Source of the DNA: Hypericum androsaemum
Taxonomy: Eukaryota; Streptophyta; Magnoliopsida; Malpighiales; Hypericaceae
Length of the DNA: 64,000 nucleotides
Assembly (NCBI GenBank): GCA_963995505.1
Contig: OZ023198.1
Location: 12,763,141-12,827,140 of the forward strand
Reading direction: 5' to 3'
A program made the translations under genes and the position numbers. Each line of letters starts with the position of its first letter. Position 1 is the first letter of the stretch. The notes under the pieces are model-generated. The model was given only the letters and a program-made list of their open reading frames with translations. It did no database searches and had not been told where the DNA came from. Of this stretch, positions 11,075-21,900 are shown in pieces.

Positions 11075-11214
11075 TTCCGACGAGCCCGAGCCGATTCCCG
11101 CACATCCGGAGATAGACCGCCATCACTCAGAGACAATAATTTCGTGCTCCAATACCGCCTTAAAGTCCAACGCGGACTTAAACGACCACTTCAAGTGGGC
11201 CGAATGGTCCAACT

Positions 11215-11358
11215 CGGACATCCTACTTAGCGGACCGAGGTGCCCAACTCGGACATATCGACTTCACGGACTGAAGTGTCCAACCCGGACATATCGACTT
11301 CACGGACTGAAGTGTCCAACCCTGACATATCGACCTCACGGGCCGAAGAGCTCGGCGT
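11215..11358. repeat. 36-bp tandem array in the same LTR
   Basis: Units containing GGACATATCGACTTCACGG recur at 11251, 11287 and 11323 (period 36), with degenerate units on either side. Confidence 0.85.
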
Positions 11359-11425
11359 TCACCCGGACATCCAACTTCGAGGGCATAACTTGGACATCCC
11401 AGATGACTTGGGAGATAGGACATCC

Positions 11426-11503
11426 ACTCGGACTTCAAGGATGGGGCACCCACTCAGACTTCAAGGATGGGACGCCCACTCGGACTTCACGGATGGGGCG
11501 TCT
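11426..11503. repeat. 26-bp tandem array, three copies, in the same LTR
   Basis: Units starting ACTCGGACTTCAAGGATGGG lie at 11426, 11452 and 11478, with a few substitutions. Confidence 0.85.
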
Positions 11504-12207
11504 ACTTTCGAACTCAGAGCAAATATCTGCATTAAACTACATTTTTGACCTCCTTCTGCTCCGAATCAGAAAATGTTGTAAACAAAAGAGTTGTAGATCC
11601 ACGTCTTAGATTTTCATAGAAACTTGAATCGTCTTATTTCGATCTCCAGATAGAAAGTTATGAGCATTTTACAGAGGAGCATTACCCAGGCAGGCGAGAA
11701 GCTGACCGAACCGAGAGCTTTGGTCTTGGAAGCCGTCTATCATCACTGGTTTCGACCAAGTAAGACCATCTTCGGACTCAATGGAGGGAAGACCATCTAC
11801 AACCTCTTTCCAACTCAAAATCGGAAGTGATTGCTTTGAGACAACACCACCCACCGATCACTTTCAGACCACAACGGTCACCGGTCAACCGGTCACCCGA
11901 TCATCTTGCAACCACACCGGGTACCTCAAAATATATTAATAATGTCGAGATTATTTTTATACCTCAACAATGCCCCCAGCACGTTAACACTTCGGTACGG
12001 TCAGGCAAGAAGTGTTGACGTGGTCCCTCATCTCCGACTTGACACCCACCAGCTAACTTGAAACGGAATGAAGATGAGCAGCTCAAAGAGGTCTAGGCCA
12101 CTGTCCTGATGACATACCCGGCCGAGTTGTAAGGTGATAAAGTACAAACCTCCAATCACCTTGTCACCTCGCCTATTGCTTTATTCCCCAAAAGTAATGG
12201 GGAGTAC

Positions 12208-12855
12208 TTACCCCCCGGGTGTGGCACTAATCGGTCGTTGGGTTGAAAGGACATTCTGCCTGATCGAACTAGCACACCAGAAAAACCAGCCATCTACGTA
12301 GCTATAGACCACCCTTATTGGTATTGTGGTTCCGTCGTTGAAGGCCGCCTCTATGTAGCATAAGGCCGGGATGAATGAACATGCATCGGCCATCATAATC
12401 TCCACCTTTCCATCTGACTTCCACTGGATTAGACATTGGTGGATGGAAGATGGGATTATCGGACCGGAGCAGATCAAGTCTCGCCCTTTCCCGTTGAGGT
12501 TGGTCATGACCATTTCGGTCAGGCTGACATCTTCCTTTTTTTTATTACGATCCTTGAGGAGCAACTGAAGAAAGGTGTTCGCCACACCTATGCCATCCAC
12601 GGGTACTCTCTTGATCGGCTCCCCAAGGATGTGAACCAAGATGCAAAGAGGTTTCTTGCGTTCGCCCATTCTTTGGATTGGCCTCATAATGGTGACATCG
12701 CTATTAGAGGCTGTCACCATGGGAGTGACAGAGGACATCTTTGCTATGTGAGGATAAGGTGTATCTTCTTGACTCTCGTCCCTCTCCAGACGGCTGGGTT
12801 GGTTGAGTTTTGGCCTAAAGATGGCCGGTAAGGTGAACGCCTTATTGATCGACAC
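12208..12855 (-). pseudogene. degenerate retropepsin-like (Gypsy protease) fragment
   Basis: A 215-codon frame contains KPLCILVHILGEPIKRVPVDG, which resembles the plant Gypsy protease start (RPLYV...ILVDGG). It is followed by a segment like the E-D-L stretch of that domain and then IPSSIHQCLIQW, normally found after the second half of the domain (CVPSTLHQ...). The middle with the usual LLGRDWI motif is absent, so an internal deletion is likely. The catalytic Asp is kept but the following glycine is changed (VDGIG). The frame ends beside the polypurine tract region, with no reverse transcriptase following. Confidence 0.6.
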
Positions 12856-12987
12856 CTTGTCTGAGAAGTCTCCAAACTTAACATAACCAATGTCAAGACC
12901 GACCGAGACATCCTTTTCCTTCCGGTCGTCCTTGCCTTCTTGATGGTGACTTTCTCTTAGATAGATCTTGCTTCTTGCCTTAGTTAC

Positions 12988-13389
12988 CTACTTCCGGATC
13001 AACTTCATGTATTGGTCTTTGGGAGCCTTTGGTCGAACTTCCTTGATGTGTTCGAGATCATTTCTCGTGGTTGTCTTAGAAGCTTCAACCTTCTTGTCCT
13101 GATCTCGAGTCAAGGTCAGTCTGTATGTCACCAATGGGCGAGCTAGGAGGGTATTTTGCTCCTTCAGCTTTGCCCTTTTTTCCATAAGTTACCTTTCGAG
13201 GTCCCTAATAACTTCTTTACACTTTTGGACCTTCCTCTCGAGGTGACGTCTCTGAGTCTTAGTCAGGACGTCTCGCGTTGGTAGATCAAGGGTGATCCTC
13301 TTATCTCCAAGTCTGTTGAAAGAGTATCGTTGTGGGTTGGACCCGTCTTGAAGGTTTACCTTGGTACTGGGATGACGGAGCCTCCACAT
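12988..13389 (-). pseudogene. basic gag-like fragment with LTKTQRRHLERKVQK motif
   Basis: Two abutting frames on the minus strand (13389-13189 and 13185-12988) encode basic, coiled-coil-like sequence. The motif LTKTQRRHLERKVQK matches LTKTQRRRLEQKIQK in the element at 47410-51818, so this region is ancestral element protein and not chance. A stop separates the two frames. Confidence 0.55.
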
Positions 13390-13424
13390 CTTGTTGACTT
13401 CCCTCGAAGGGTAGAACTTCTGAG

Positions 13425-13710
13425 TTTTTGGTATACCGCTATCGGGTGGTCGTCCTTGCCCCCCGAGTTTTGCCTCCCGGGTCTTAAGGTCGGCCTTCCC
13501 TCGCTTGGGATGATTGACTCCCCTTGAATGAAAGGATTTGTGAGCGTTTGGTATATCATTATCAGGTGGCCTTTTATGTCCTCCGAGTCTTGCCTCTCAG
13601 GTTTTAGGATCAACTTTTACTTTCTTAGGGTCTGGTCGTCCCTGCCCCCCGAGTCTTGCCCTTCAGGTCTTAGGATTGGCCTTCTCTTGCTTGGGATTTC
13701 TCTTTTGACT
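13425..13710. repeat. imperfect tandem repeat of about 100-125 bp, three copies, inside the element
   Basis: Words TTGGTATA, TATC(A/G)GGTGG, CCCCGAGTCTTGCC and GGTCTTAGGAT recur in order about three times. On the minus strand this expands the element's gag-like frame. Confidence 0.55.
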
Positions 13711-13839
13711 TTGGTCGAAGCCAACTATGGCGACATGAGCAACACGGTGAGGACCCATCGATGACTAGTCCTCCAAGAATTGATGCGGGATAAAATTCTC
13801 GGATTGGGAAGATAAGGGTTGCCCTTCTATCCCTTGTCA

Positions 13840-14352
13840 TCAGGTAGACCCCAATGTCAGCTGACAGTTGACGTCGTCCTCATCGAGCTCTTCTTTCCGA
13901 TTAATATCATCCTCATCGAGCTCTTCTTGTCGATTGACGTCGTCCTCATCGAGCTCTCCTTGTCGATTGACATCATGCTCATCGAGATCTCCTTGTCGGT
14001 TGATGTCATCCTCATCGATCTCGTCATCCTCATCGAGCTCTTCTTGTCGGCTGACGTCGTCCTCATCGATCTCGTCATCCTCATCAAGCTCTTCTTTTTG
14101 GTTGACATCATCGAGCTCATCATCCTCATCGAGCTCTTCTTGTCGGTTGATATAGTCGTCATCAAGCTCGTCATCCTCATCGAGCTCTTCTTGTTGGTTG
14201 ACGTCGTTGTCATTGAGCTCGTCATCCTCATCGAGCTCTTCTTGTTGGTTGACGTCGTCGTCATCGAGCTCGTCATCCTCATCGAGCTCTTCTTATCGAT
14301 TGATGGAATGGCGGTTGTCCTCCTCGTCTAGGTCCATCTGTGCTTGATCCAT
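13840..14352 (-). pseudogene. acidic tandem-repeat protein of the LTR element, one internal stop
   Basis: One minus-strand frame starts MDQAQMDLDEED, meets a TAA at 14293-14295, then stays open to a TGA at 13840-13842. After the TAA it is made of ten repeats of 11-17 residues built on EELDEDD, then ELDDDD or EIDEDD in the longer units, then VNRQ or INRQ. The DNA repeat is the TCATCCTCATCGAGCTCTTC unit. The TAA falls where neighbouring units have CAA (Gln), so one substitution explains it. The other two frames across this array translate to low-complexity Met/Ser/Thr or hydrophobic repeats and are shadows. The function is unknown; position suggests the N-terminal part of the element's gag-like protein. 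Confidence 0.55.
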
Positions 14353-14379
14353 GACTTGGAGTGTCGAGGTAGGATTGGA

Positions 14380-14851
14380 AACCCCACCTTCAAACTCAGA
14401 GTAAATATCCGCGTTAAACTACATTTTTGACCTCCTTCTGCTCCAAATCAGAAAATGTTGTAAACAAAAGAGTTGTAGATCCACGTCTTAGCTTTCCATA
14501 GAAACTTGAATCGTCTCATTTCGATTTTTAGATAGAAAGTTATGAGTATTTTACGGAGGAGCGTTACCCAGGCAGGCGAGAAGCTGACCGAACCGGGAGC
14601 TTTGGTCTTGGAAGCCGTCTATCATCACCGGTTTCGACCAAGTAAGACCATCTTCGGACTCAATGGAGGGAAGACCATCTACAACCTCTTTCCAACTCAA
14701 AATCGGAAGTGATTGCTTTGAGACAACACCACCCACCGATCACTTTCAGACCACAACGGTCACCGGTCAACCGGTCACCCGATCACCTTGCGACCACACC
14801 GGGTACCTCAAAATATATTAACAATGTCGAGATTATTTTTATACCTCAACA
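14380..14851 (-). repeat. truncated 5' LTR of the non-autonomous element
   Basis: It matches 11508-11969 closely, from CAGAG(T/C)AAATATC to the CTCAACA end, and is followed by the GCAGG duplication. The promoter-proximal part, R, U5 and the primer binding site are missing; the acidic repeat frame begins almost at the break. Confidence 0.85.
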
Positions 14852-14856
14852 GCAGG

Positions 14857-15926
14857 TCATATATTGAATCGACTAATTTAGGTTCGAGTTGAGTTAAACT
14901 TTTGTATGATGACAAAGTTTCCCAATAAAAACTCAACACGGATACGTTCATAATAGCTTTGATTCAAGACTTATTGGTTGAACTAAACATTTTTCTTGAT
15001 AGGTAATCTAAATTTTAATTTGAGAGTTATTAGTTAAACTAAACAACTTTCTTGATAGTTATTCTAAGCTTATCCGTAACCATTTGCCACTTTAGGCGAA
15101 CGAGTTTGCGACTAAAAGCCCAGAAGAGGCCCAACTACGTATATAGGCGACGAGCCCAATAACTCCGATTATCTAAACCCCCGATCATCGAAGTACGCGG
15201 GCTTTCGGCCCATTTTCTTTAAGAATGAATTTGATCTCTGTCTCATCTGCAGACCATTCCTTGCGAGTTAGTGAAGAAACTACCAGCTCTCGGGATGACA
15301 ATAGAGTACGGGGAAAGTGCGCGGACGGTCCGACCTGGTTCGGCCGCGCGTTGTGAGCATGAAGATGAGAGCCGTACGGAGAGAGATGAAGCAGGCATCA
15401 TCTCCATCAGCTCCTGAGATCAATCACAAGTTCAATCATCTCCTTACTGGGACAACTGTGTGGAAAAGGAAGAACAGATATGATGATTCAAATGTACATG
15501 GAACTCGAACTATAAATGATCAAAGACGATTGGAACTCGTATTTTATAACTACTATAAGAGATGTGTTACATCAGATCAATGACCTGCGACAATTGTTGT
15601 TCCTACACTATTCCTATCAATCTGATACAGTGCAACAATTCAGTCAATTTTCGAATCCCGAATACTTGTACAGCCTGTACAGTCAATGCGGGCCAGCAGG
15701 CAGCCGCCTACGTTGAGTCTTATCGTGTAAATAATGCAGTCGATTTGTTGATGAAGTGTATGCGGATTAATGATGCTTGCATGAACCTTTTTGCCTTTTT
15801 CCGGGATGAAGCGATTCAGTCCACGAATGCTTCTCTTTATCGTCGCAGGAAGAAGCGAGACCGCCAAACTGGAGTTCGCCATCTTCCTCGTGGAACCACG
15901 CTGATTCGCATGGATACTTCCTCAGC
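14857..15926. other. intergenic region downstream of the DExH gene
   Basis: About 15640-15926 is probably 3' UTR of the DExH gene (minus strand). Two short plus-strand frames overlap here (15225-15356 starting MNLISVSSADH, and 15361-15583). I recognise neither and give them no product. Confidence 0.5.
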
Positions 15927-18900
15927 TCAACGCCATTTACTATCATGTACAGGAGACCTCTTTCTAGCTTTAGTGCTGGCCTTCTTAAGAAGAGTTGAAG
16001 CATCGCTGTATCCAGGCGAATCGCTATCACTCCTCGAGGAAGCTCTGTCGGAAGATCTTCCATCCTTCAACCACTGCAGGGCCTCAGTGGCAGCTGCTTT
16101 TTCTGCTGCTTTCTTACTGCCGCAAGGCTGCCCGATGAAGTCTAGCCCGTTAAACATGACAGTAGACAGAAACTGATTACTTCGCAAAGTCTTTATCTTG
16201 TAAACTGGTGGTGCATGCCCTGCTCTACCAAGGACCGCGTGAAGTTCATTCTTGGAATTGTCACCTCCACTTCCAGTGCCTTTAGGTTTTACCTCCTTTG
16301 CCTTCTTTACGAGTGCTGGCTTCGGTGAGCTAAACACAAACCTCCCCTGACATCGATCCTCCGAAATCAGCAATCTTGTGGCCATCAGGAGCTCCTCGTA
16401 GGGCTGCATGTCCAATCTGGGATCCGCAAGCTGCCAGGAGTACCACCAAACCACATAAGGAAAGGTCCAAAACAAAGTAGTACTAGGAAGGAAACTATGA
16501 ACATAAAAGTTTGTGTTTCATGCGAGTGAGAGCATACTTTATCCTGAATTAGATCGTCGAGCGCTCTTTTCAAGCTCACATATGTATGTGCCAGCCCGGG
16601 CTTCATATAAAATTCCAAGTATCCTCCCAACATTTTTAGATGTCCATCCTGTCAGAACATGGAATTCATCTCGTTAGCTTACATGTACAAAGAAAAGTTC
16701 AACCACGACTTTCAGACATATAGCACATTGCTGACCCGAATATATGTACCAGCAGAGTCAAAGTACTTACATGTCCCCCACTTGAAATGCTTCCCCCAAA
16801 CAAAAGCAGCACCGAATCCGACACCGCTGTTGAATCTCGGAGAAAGACCGTATTGACTTTCACTTTTTCATTGAAAACCAACCACGGATATGGAATTTTA
16901 GGCACTGTACCATTAACTGAGTTCTGTTGAAAATATAGAAGTAAGAAATAGGTTATATCCATCAAAAAAAGAAATAGAACTGTAAAGAAATCGAAATATA
17001 AACCAGAAACATACCATGTACAGAAGCACCTGACCATCCTCCATGGTTTTTAACGCTATAGATTTCGCCCTGTTCTATATGAAGAAATGAAACCCACGAT
17101 CAATCGTCGTCAGAAAAAAAAAGACGATAATTACAACTATCACGAACTCCCTTTTACCACTTAGGATTATTCCTCCCTTTTGCTATGGCAGTTGAAAAAT
17201 ATTTCTAAAAAGCACCTAGTTACTTTTTTGAGGAAGTTCGAATAGAGGCTCATGTATTCTGAGACCACGAGATACAGCAAACATGAAGTTGTGGCGCTAG
17301 TAACTCACCCTTACAGAGCATACCCCGGGAAACAAGCCAGCACAGATTAATGCACGAACAAGACTCCTATCATTGCTGTACATGTTGCAACTTTTGGCTT
17401 GGTTATCAATGAGACCAGCATCCTTAAGCAAGTAAAAGAATTGCTTTCGAAGAGAATCAATGGCTTTCAGGGTCTGTGCAGACAGAAAATTCTTCCAACA
17501 ATACTCGTATCCATTCTGCTGGCTTTCGGCTTCTTTCCAACCATCATAAGCACGCACAAGAGCAAGATGGTCACTGTACTCACCGGCCGAAAACTGAGAT
17601 TTTGCAGACTCGGCAAGCTAACAGGGAAAAAGAAGAAAGTTATCATCAGTTTTTCGCTTGGCGGTACTATATGAGGGAAAATGATTGAACCCAAGTGATT
17701 AAAAGCATTTCTGCAAGTCTCTGAAAAAGATGGAAAGCGAATTCGCTAACTACCAAAAGTTAGTTTCACTATAATTGCCAATACAAGTGCAGTTTTCTGT
17801 TAGAAATATTATGAATTAATCCAAGTCTTCTCATGTCACCATGGTCAATAGTGAAGTAGCACCGGAGCATGAATCCTTGTTGATACTCAAACTTAAGACT
17901 AGCTTCACTAGTTAGACTATCAAATCGAGTGAAAAATACGGTTGGAAAGCACCAGAAACTAACAAATTGATTCAGAATAAACATCTTTAAGATTAAGAAT
18001 TTACGGGACAGAATAAGAGACTCACATCCTTCTTGTCAAATGGCATCAGGAATGGATCTCTCGTACTAAGGCCAGCAACGACAGTCATTATCGGATCTAG
18101 ACAGTTAAAAATGGCACCTAAGATGAGCATTTTCCCAAGCTTAGGCTCAACTGGAAGCACTGACAATTGACATCCTGCAAAGCAAGCCTGATTTACATTC
18201 TAATCCGAGATAAGGCTGCCTGGCGAATGAAAACAGCCACAAAAAAGGTTACAATAAAGAAAAAGGTAGGGTATGATTATGGGACCTAGCCGGGTCAAAT
18301 CTTCATTCTCATCTAACGCCCCGATAATCTTCAGATATTCAACAGCATTTTGAACCTGACCAAAGATATAAAACATAAATATCAGAAAACCAAATGTTTC
18401 GTGGTTGTCAGATATAGAAGAATGTACATTCAACAGGTTCGTCCAGCAGCTGTACAGGAGAAATGGATGAAACCCAAAAGGTGAATCCAAGAAGTCTCTT
18501 TCCGTCTATTTGACAAAAGGTCCAGTTAGCATGAGACTTTTAGCAATTTCTCCACAGAAGACTTACCGAGAGAGGTTCTGGTGGCTGCAATGCCCTAGAA
18601 AGGAAGTCTGATATACTTCCAAGTCGGAGACTCTTTATTTGTAGACACAAGGACTGCAAAGGCGTTCTTAAGAGTTCAGGTAATTGATAGTCGGAGAAGG
18701 CCTCGTGCACACATCTCGGATAAAGATGAAAACATTCCCCAGGTTGAACACGACCGGCTCTTCCCCTTCTCTGCAAATGCAAGAACATAACTCATTCAAA
18801 CCCATCCTATATAAGATCCAAAAGCCGCAAAAGAAGTTTCTCACTATAACATAGAAAATTAGATTTCAATCAAAATGAATTAGCAGCAATAACCACAAAC

Positions 18901-21900
18901 CACAAGGGTCTACCATAAGACCCAGGCCATGCAGAAGGGCTTCATACAGGGTTGTCATGGGAGGTTCGGGATTGAAGTAGTAAGTAGTTTCTAATATAAG
19001 CTTTACTGGAAGAGAGTGGAAATAGACCAGCTTTGGAGGAAAGTCGTAGTAGTTTCTAGTATATGCTTCTCCATAGGCCAATTACCAACCAATACTTATC
19101 AGGACAGTGCTTATGAGTATCTCGATAAGAGCAATTTGTAGTGACTAGAAGTCGGGTCATCGTACCAACTAAAAGCCATAAGGGAGTCACAATTCTATGC
19201 AAAAGGTAGGTCTTACTTGGCGGGCAGCAGCTTTTGAGATCCAGGTTGGAAGCAGGCAAGGAGTATTGTTTAAGGCATCATAAGATGTCTCTTTTGCCTT
19301 TCCACAGTCAACAACAAATACCACATCGTTGATTGTGATGCTAGTCTCAGCCATGTTAGTAGCAAGAACAATTTTCCTCACTCCTTCCTCTGGCTTGTCA
19401 AATATCAATCTCTGGAAAACAGAAAACGAGAAACGAAATCATGAACTCAACCAAGAATTCCATGAAGATGAAATTTAAAGGAAGTCAAATAATTGATTTA
19501 AGCTTAAGAACTGCATCTAGTTACCTGCTCAGAGCTAGCCATGGAACCATGGCATGCAAGTAACAAAACTTTGCTCGAATCACCAAGTAGAGGATTAGCT
19601 TGCAACTGATCCTTCAGTGAGTTAATGTCATCCCAACCGGTCATAAAAACCAGCACAGCTCCGGGCTTTTCGTTCTGAACTATGTGACACAGCAGATTCT
19701 CAATCAGATTAAAACCAAGTGAATCAGGATTCCAGCACGAAAGAGACTCCTGAGTGCGTGTACTGTAACCCCTAAAATCAGCTGCTTCAAGTGCTTCCTG
19801 TAGAAAAGTTAATAGCACAAACAAAAAATAGTCAGAATAATAAAACGAAAAAAAATAATGAGTTTCAACTCGCTGTATTCTCATACCTCGACGGCTGAAG
19901 CAATGACACTCTTCCTCTTTTTGAAAAGTTGAGCTTGCTTCTGCATTTTCCAAGACTTATCTTGACCATAATCATCAATCTGATTATATGGTGTCAATCT
20001 ATGTCCAACCACTTCCAGAACATTTTCTAGAAAGTGAGCCCTGACCGGATACGTAAACCCCTAAAAGTTGGGGACAACAATCCCCACCCACGAAACAACT
20101 CGGTTAGTCTGAGCGACCAGGCGATATATCCAACTTGATAACAATATTCTCATTAATCAGCAATCTAGATCTCCAAACTTACAGGAATATGGATCATTGG
20201 AGCCCCACCAAAGTAAGAAGAGAAAAGCTCAGCATCCAGTGTAGCGCTCATCAGAATCAACTTCAGATCCGGTCGACGAGGAAGGAGATCTCTCAGCACA
20301 ATAAGAAGGAAATCTGACCAGTAAACCAGGAAAAAAGTGACAAGCTCCAAGTTAGAATAACTTCCTAATCATTCATGAACATGTACAAAATGAACATGAT
20401 CGGAATAGATTTCTGATACGTAACAGAACTAATTTCTAACCTTACCTTCATTCATACCACGTTCATGAATCTCATCAACTATCACATGAGTTACACCTTT
20501 CAAGTTCCTGTCAACGAGTAATCTCCGCAATAGAATACCAGTAGTGCAAAACAATAGGCGAGTCTCACTTCCCTTTTTCCCTTCTAACCGGACCTTGTAT
20601 CCAACCTTCATAACAGAAAAATATAAGGGGAGAAATGGTAAAGGACCACAATAAACAAAAAAATCCTTTGCTCTCAAAGACTCAAACAATGAGCTGTTGC
20701 CAAATGACAGAGCTTACAGATTGCCCAATTTGCTCCCCACGCTCGGCAGCAACTCTCTCAGAAACTGACATTGCTGATATTCTCCTAGGCTGAGTACACA
20801 TAATTCTGCAAGAAGCCCCACGAGCCGCTTCGATTTCACTTTCAAGTATGTATTGAGGCAACTGTGTTGTTTTTCCGCATCCAGTTTCACCTGACACGAC
20901 AAGAACCTGCAACCAAGTATCATGTTTCATAAGGGTTAATCTATCACAAGGGCTACCAACGCAAGTGTGGCTGGATGGATACGGGTCCGCCCTTAAGCTT
21001 GAGTTGGGAGGGATCGAATCCTAATACCGTCAAGATCCCGGGGATTTAGGCCAGCCCACCTAAATTTTTTTAAACCAAAAAAAATCTATCACAAGGGCTC
21101 ATTGATTCGTGCATTGTGGAGCATGGAGCTGCCAAACAGAAAACATACAGAGCTTGTATGCCAAAGTCGGAACTTTTAAGATTATTTTTTAGCAATATCT
21201 TGATAATGCTACTTTCAGCACGATTTTTCAGCTTGTTCTTCGGTCTAAACAAGTGAAGACACGACTCCCAGAAAAATGTTAATCTTAGCTATTAAACAAA
21301 ATGCATGCAGAAAAGCTGCCCACTATAAAAATACAAGGGATAGAATTTTCATATCCAACCCAAAACCTTAAGGCAATGAGAAGGTGGATCTTCCACTTTA
21401 CCTGGTTTTGAGAAATGGCCCTTAGAAATGCATCTTTTTCTTTATATGATGGCAGACTTCTGCGGAACTCATTCATCTTTTGCCCTTCTAGAGAATCCTG
21501 AAGAAACTTGGGGTTAATAAAAAAGTAAAAAAAAAAAATGAATAACAAGATCGAAAAACTAAATCAGCTTGTGACTAGACATGTCATTAAGGCCATCGTA
21601 GCTGGTCAATCGAAGACGCATGCATATTGCCGAACTGCCAAAAATTGTAGAAAGCATTTAAAAAGAAATAATGGCTAAAACTTCACACTGGGCAGGATTA
21701 GCCTTAGGAAAATCTCTAGGACACCAAAATAAAAGGCTAAAATTTAACGTGATAGACATGCCTTCCATTCCTGTTGCTTGGTGCGTAACTCCAAACTTTT
21801 CCGTAAAAGAAATTTCTCTCTGTACGGGTTTGAAGATTGAGGCAGTTCAGAGAGTCGTTCATCATCCGACATAGTCTCTTCATTTGCTGATCCGGACGAT

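Larger units (their letters stand above)
9759..11969 (-). repeat. 3' LTR of the non-autonomous element (2.2 kb) with internal tandem arrays
   Basis: It has TG...CA ends and a TATA box (TATATAAG on the minus strand, 9983-9990). It shares the words CCGAGACGGATCCGGAGTGG and TCCGTTCTCTCGCCCGAGCT with the solo LTR at 59908. The region between promoter and outer part is filled with tandem arrays at 10801-11074, about 11215-11358 and 11426-11503, and an irregular CTCGCTCGG-rich stretch at about 10480-10760. Open frames running through the arrays are products of the repeats. Confidence 0.85.
9759..14851 (-). mobile_element. non-autonomous Gypsy-like LTR retrotransposon with truncated 5' LTR
   Basis: The element is bounded by a perfect 5-bp duplication GCAGG (9754-9758 and 14852-14856). 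Its ends are TGTTGCGG on the left and CTCAACA on the right. The left LTR is 9759-11969. A polypurine tract, GTGCTGGGGGCAT on the minus strand, abuts its inner edge, so the element reads on the minus strand and the left LTR is the 3' one. The right (5') LTR keeps only about 470 bp (about 14380-14851) and lacks the TATA region. Internal sequence encodes broken gag/protease-like frames; no reverse transcriptase, RNase H or integrase was recognised. Sequence similarity links it to the element at 47410-51818 and the solo LTR at 59908-60902. Confidence 0.88.

Noticed and set aside
10497..11548. Several frames across the LTR
   Set aside because: They run through 68-, 36- and 26-bp tandem arrays; translations are repeat products and shift frame between units.
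13819..14331. Plus-strand hydrophobic repeat frame and minus-strand Met/Ser/Thr repeat frame
   Set aside because: They are the other registers of the acidic-repeat array, which lies in the element's sense direction.
15562..16176. 204-codon plus-strand frame
   Set aside because: It is antisense to the last exon and 3' UTR of the helicase gene and has no family resemblance.
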